Positions 5,730 through 8,211 of a stretch of 8,211 nt of DNA are shown here, one piece after another (within the stretch, counting starts at the first letter, position 1; each line of letters opens with the position of its first letter). This DNA comes from Chloroflexota bacterium. Its GTDB lineage: Bacteria; Chloroflexota; Dehalococcoidia; UBA1151; UBA1328. The stretch spans positions 14,860 through 23,070 of the forward strand of contig NYZY01000033.1 in assembly GCA_002687335.1 (NCBI GenBank), written 5' to 3'. The notes below the pieces were generated by a model that was given only the letters and a program-made list of their open reading frames with translations, was not told the origin of the DNA and ran no database searches. The position numbers and the translations under genes are program-made.

Positions 5730-7940
5730 TCATTCCGATGTAGCTAAATTGAATCCGTTTTGCCATGCTTCAGAGGCCACTGCCAATGGGATAGAAAGTG
5801 AATTCCCGAACTCCAGGCTATTGCCTTTTACAAAACCGATAATGGTCATTGGTACATTGTGTGATAGAGCTATAGATTCGAGTTGGTTTATGTGTTTATT
5901 AGCCAAACTTAAAAGAATACGTGACTGAGACTCACCGAACATGCCTGCATCCCAGCGCTGTGGGAGAGCTTTGGTGATGACCGCACCAATCCCTCCGATA
6001 ATCGAGCACTCGGCTATCGCGATCGAAATCCCTCCATCGGAGACATCATGAGCCGAGGCAACAAGCCCTGCTTTTATTGCTTTTCTGCAAACCTCTTGTG
6101 TCCGCACTTCTAAATCCAAGTCTAAACGTGGTTGACCTTCAACTTTGCCGTGTATCAGTTCAAGATATTCACTCCCTGCAATATCGTTTATTTCATCCCA
6201 GCAGGAATCGGTTCCGATCAAAATGATGATATCTCCTTGAGATTTGAACCCGACTGTGGCATGCATTTCTGCATCTTCGAGCAGACCAAGTGACCCAATG
6301 ATCGGAGTGGGGAATATGGCAGAGCCCAACGATTCGTTATACATGCTAGCGTTTCCGCTAACAATCGGTATGTTGAAAGCATCAGCCGCGCGAGTTATCC
6401 CTCCGATTGATTCCGTTAATTGGTATTGAACATCTGGAGTTTCTGGGTTTCCAAAATTCAAGCCATCTGTGAGTGCAATCGGTGCCGCGCCAGTGACAGA
6501 AATGTTGCGGCACGCTTCGGCGACGGCGATGGATGCGCCGATATTGGGATCCAGGTAGCAGATCCTGCTATTGCAGTCGGTCGAAATGGCGATGCCTCTT
6601 TTAGAGCCTTTCAACCGTAATACCGCAGCATCTCCGCCCGGCTCGATAACTGTGTTGGTCTGAACGTGATAATCATACTGCCGATAGATGGGAAATCTGG
6701 AAGCGATATTGGGCGAAGCCAGCATTTTCAACATCACCTGTATCGGAGGTATGTTGGGCATTGGGATCCTACTCATGTCAACAGTTTGAAGTGCGTCAAG
6801 CCATACAGGTTTACTACTAGCTAACTTGTACTCTGGCGCGTCTGTGAGTGTGATTACCGGCGTGCTGCAAACTTGTTTGCCTTCATCGTATATTTTTACG
6901 TCACTTCCCAATTCAAACTCGCCGATAACGGTTGCGTCAAGATCCCACCTTTCAAACAACTCAAATACCTGTGTTTCTCCGCCTGGGGTTACTGCGATTA
7001 ACATCCTCTCTTGTGATTCTGAAAGCATCACTTCATATGGGGTCATGCCTTTTTCTCGTCTGGGAACTCGGTCTATGAATAGCTTTAACCCCATTCCAGA
7101 ACGTTCTGCCATTTCGATTGCAGCAGAAGTTATTCCTGCGGCCCCACAGTCTTGGAGGCCTACTACACCTGGTAATTCAAGTGATTCCATACACGCTTCT
7201 ATGAGTACTTTTTCAAGGAATGGATTTCCTACCTGGACCGCTGATCGCATTTCAGCTTCTTCTTCGAAGCCTTTAGAAGCTAATCCAGATGCGCCGTGGA
7301 TACCGTCTCTGCCAGTATCTGCCCCTACTAGTAAAAGTAAATCGCCGGCTTCCCTGGCTGAAGCGCTAGCCACTTTTCCATTCTCGATCAATCCAACACA
7401 CATGGCATTGACCAAGGGGTTACCCTTGTAACTGTCAGAGAAAAATATCTCCCCTCCAACATCGGGGATACCGATGCAATTACCGTACGAAGATATACCG
7501 CCTATCACTCCATTCAATAAATAGCGGGTTCGAGCATTATTAGGTTGTCCAAATCTTAGAGAATTGAGTAACGCTATCGGTCGAGCTCCCATAGCGAAGA
7601 TGTCCCTTATGATGCCACCTACACCTGTGGCAGCACCTTCGAAGGGCTCAACGGCGGACGGGTGATTGTGAGATTCGATTTTCATGGCGACAGACAGACC
7701 GTCACCAAGGTCAATAACGCCGGCGTTCTCTGCTCCGGGAGCTACCAGCAAACGTTTGGATGAAGATGGAAGAGTTCGAAGTAGAGCTTTTGTGTGCTTA
7801 TACCCGCAGTGTTCAGACCATAAAGCTCCGAATAGTCCTAACTCGAGCGGAGCCGGTTCACGACCGAGCCTGTCAATGATCATTTCGTACTCGGACCGAC
7901 TCAAGGCAATTTCATCGAGTGTTTGCTGGCTTACTGTCAT
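5730..7940 (-). CDS. purL: Phosphoribosylformylglycinamidine synthase subunit PurL
   Basis: PurL is the ATP-dependent synthetase subunit that converts FGAR to FGAM in purine synthesis, using ammonia supplied by PurQ, with PurS as bridging subunit. The 736-aa length is that of the small PurL form. Motifs seen: FGALWSEHCGYKHT (37-50, with H44), MKIESHNHPSAVEPFEGAATG (86-106), LNSLRFG (125-131), ADTGRDGIHGAS (207-218) and LQDCGAAG (262-269). The second half repeats the fold with GGDAAVLRLKG (435-445), ALTDGLNFGNPE (489-500), AHDVSDGG (630-637) and FGESQSR (668-674). ATG at 7940 is preceded by GAAGG with 5-nt spacing, and by GGGAG further up that can pair with a nearby TCCCT (7954-7958 with 7966-7970 on the plus strand). 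Upstream purQ ends 52 bp away, and the HAD gene begins 6 bp after the stop. Confidence 0.98.
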   Translation of the reverse strand: MTVSQQTLDEIALSRSEYEMIIDRLGREPAPLELGLFGALWSEHCGYKHTKALLRTLPSSSKRLLVAPGAENAGVIDLGDGLSVAMKIESHNHPSAVEPFEGAATGVGGIIRDIFAMGARPIALLNSLRFGQPNNARTRYLLNGVIGGISSYGNCIGIPDVGGEIFFSDSYKGNPLVNAMCVGLIENGKVASASAREAGDLLLLVGADTGRDGIHGASGLASKGFEEEAEMRSAVQVGNPFLEKVLIEACMESLELPGVVGLQDCGAAGITSAAIEMAERSGMGLKLFIDRVPRREKGMTPYEVMLSESQERMLIAVTPGGETQVFELFERWDLDATVIGEFELGSDVKIYDEGKQVCSTPVITLTDAPEYKLASSKPVWLDALQTVDMSRIPMPNIPPIQVMLKMLASPNIASRFPIYRQYDYHVQTNTVIEPGGDAAVLRLKGSKRGIAISTDCNSRICYLDPNIGASIAVAEACRNISVTGAAPIALTDGLNFGNPETPDVQYQLTESIGGITRAADAFNIPIVSGNASMYNESLGSAIFPTPIIGSLGLLEDAEMHATVGFKSQGDIIILIGTDSCWDEINDIAGSEYLELIHGKVEGQPRLDLDLEVRTQEVCRKAIKAGLVASAHDVSDGGISIAIAECSIIGGIGAVITKALPQRWDAGMFGESQSRILLSLANKHINQLESIALSHNVPMTIIGFVKGNSLEFGNSLSIPLAVASEAWQNGFNLATSE

Positions 7941-7983
7941 CTGGGCCTTCTGCTCCCTTGTTCTGAGGGACCTTTATTAGAGC

Positions 7984-8018
7984 AAAACACAGTCATTTCA
8001 AAGAAGTGACTGTGTTTT
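7984..8018 (-). terminator. Terminator-like hairpin across the purQ stop, upstream of purL
   Basis: AAAACACAGTCA (leftward sense, from 8018) pairs perfectly with TGACTGTGTTTT (ending at 7984): a 12-bp stem and 11-nt loop that includes the last purQ codons; the second arm begins within the stop codon. The A-run/stem/T-run shape is that of an intrinsic terminator, though the T-run is only four long and is itself paired. purL continues 44 bp further on, so it could only be partial attenuation, an mRNA-stability element, or a control of purL translation. Confidence 0.5.
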
Positions 8019-8211
8019 CAATCAGGGATTTAAAAATTATATTTCCATCATCGCCACCAATAAGTTTTTCGCTGGCCTTTTCCGGGTGAGGCATCATCCC
8101 TAGAACATTACCTCGCTCGTTAATTATTCCCGCTATATTGTTGACTGAACCGTTGGGGTTGATTTGAGAAGTCACGTTCCCAGAAGTGTCGGAATAGCGA
8201 AAAATTACCTG
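7993..8211 (-). CDS. purQ: Phosphoribosylformylglycinamidine synthase subunit PurQ (glutaminase), C-terminal part
   Basis: The last 72 codons are present; the reading frame is open to the right edge. Translation runs [22 protein letters not shown], then [22 protein letters not shown], which is the standard PurQ C terminus. The MPHPEKA block carries the His and Glu of the Cys-His-Glu glutaminase triad; the Cys is outside the window. PurQ hydrolyses glutamine and passes ammonia to PurL. The GTG at 8175 is an internal Val, not a start, since conserved sequence continues upstream of it. purL follows after 52 bp, as expected for a purQ-purL operon. Confidence 0.95.
   Translation of the reverse strand, partial: QVIFRYSDTSGNVTSQINPNGSVNNIAGIINERGNVLGMMPHPEKASEKLIGGDDGNIIFKSLIENTVTSLK

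Noticed and set aside
6826..7431. A long open frame (about 200 codons) on the plus strand inside purL
   Set aside because: It is antisense to strongly conserved purL sequence, has no recognisable domain, and is Ser/Pro-rich as expected from the reverse of this coding sequence.
7993..8175. A 60-aa gene starting at GTG 8175
   Set aside because: Conserved PurQ sequence ([12 protein letters not shown]) continues in frame upstream to the window edge, so the GTG is an internal valine.

Overview
This window is a stretch of ordinary bacterial chromosome, densely packed with core metabolic genes. There are no mobile elements, RNA genes or CRISPR arrays that I can see. The protein sequences (a MiaB beginning near YHVWTVGCQMN, a long-form NadA with WRGHCSVH, an aspartate-dehydrogenase-like NadX beside nadA/nadC) and the moderate base composition suggest a Chloroflexota lineage, perhaps a Dehalococcoidia/SAR202-type organism. 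This taxonomic guess rests on recalled family resemblance only. Shine-Dalgarno signals are weak or absent before several genes.

Left part (1-3829): an NAD de novo synthesis locus. The 5' end of a leftward gene looks like L-aspartate dehydrogenase (nadX). A 238-bp divergent intergenic region holding two clear inverted repeats separates it from a rightward run miaB-nadA-nadC. MiaB (tRNA 2-methylthiolation) overlaps nadA by 4 bp (ATGA), and nadC follows nadA after 33 bp. NadX, NadA and NadC together would convert aspartate to iminoaspartate, then quinolinate, then nicotinate mononucleotide. MiaB is the outsider in the run, but like NadA it is an Fe-S enzyme.

Middle (3830-4865): after a short convergent gap with an A/T-rich inverted repeat come two leftward genes, in transcription order an FmdB-type zinc-ribbon protein with a long Ser/Lys-rich, His-ending tail and dtd (D-aminoacyl-tRNA deacylase). 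Just upstream of the FmdB gene is a perfect 19-bp GC-rich inverted repeat with a 4-nt loop, the strongest secondary-structure signal in the window.

Right part (4866-8211): a leftward purine operon segment, in transcription order purQ (C-terminal part only), purL, and a HAD-superfamily hydrolase gene 6 bp after purL. PurQ and PurL are the glutaminase and synthetase subunits of FGAM synthase. A perfect 12-bp A-tract/T-tract hairpin sits across the purQ stop codon, inside the operon.

I see no convincing undescribed multi-gene system. The points most worth a second look are the non-coding hairpins, the zinc-ribbon protein that has lost one of its four usual cysteines, the HAD protein with a Tyr in place of the second motif-I Asp, and the coupling of miaB to NAD synthesis.
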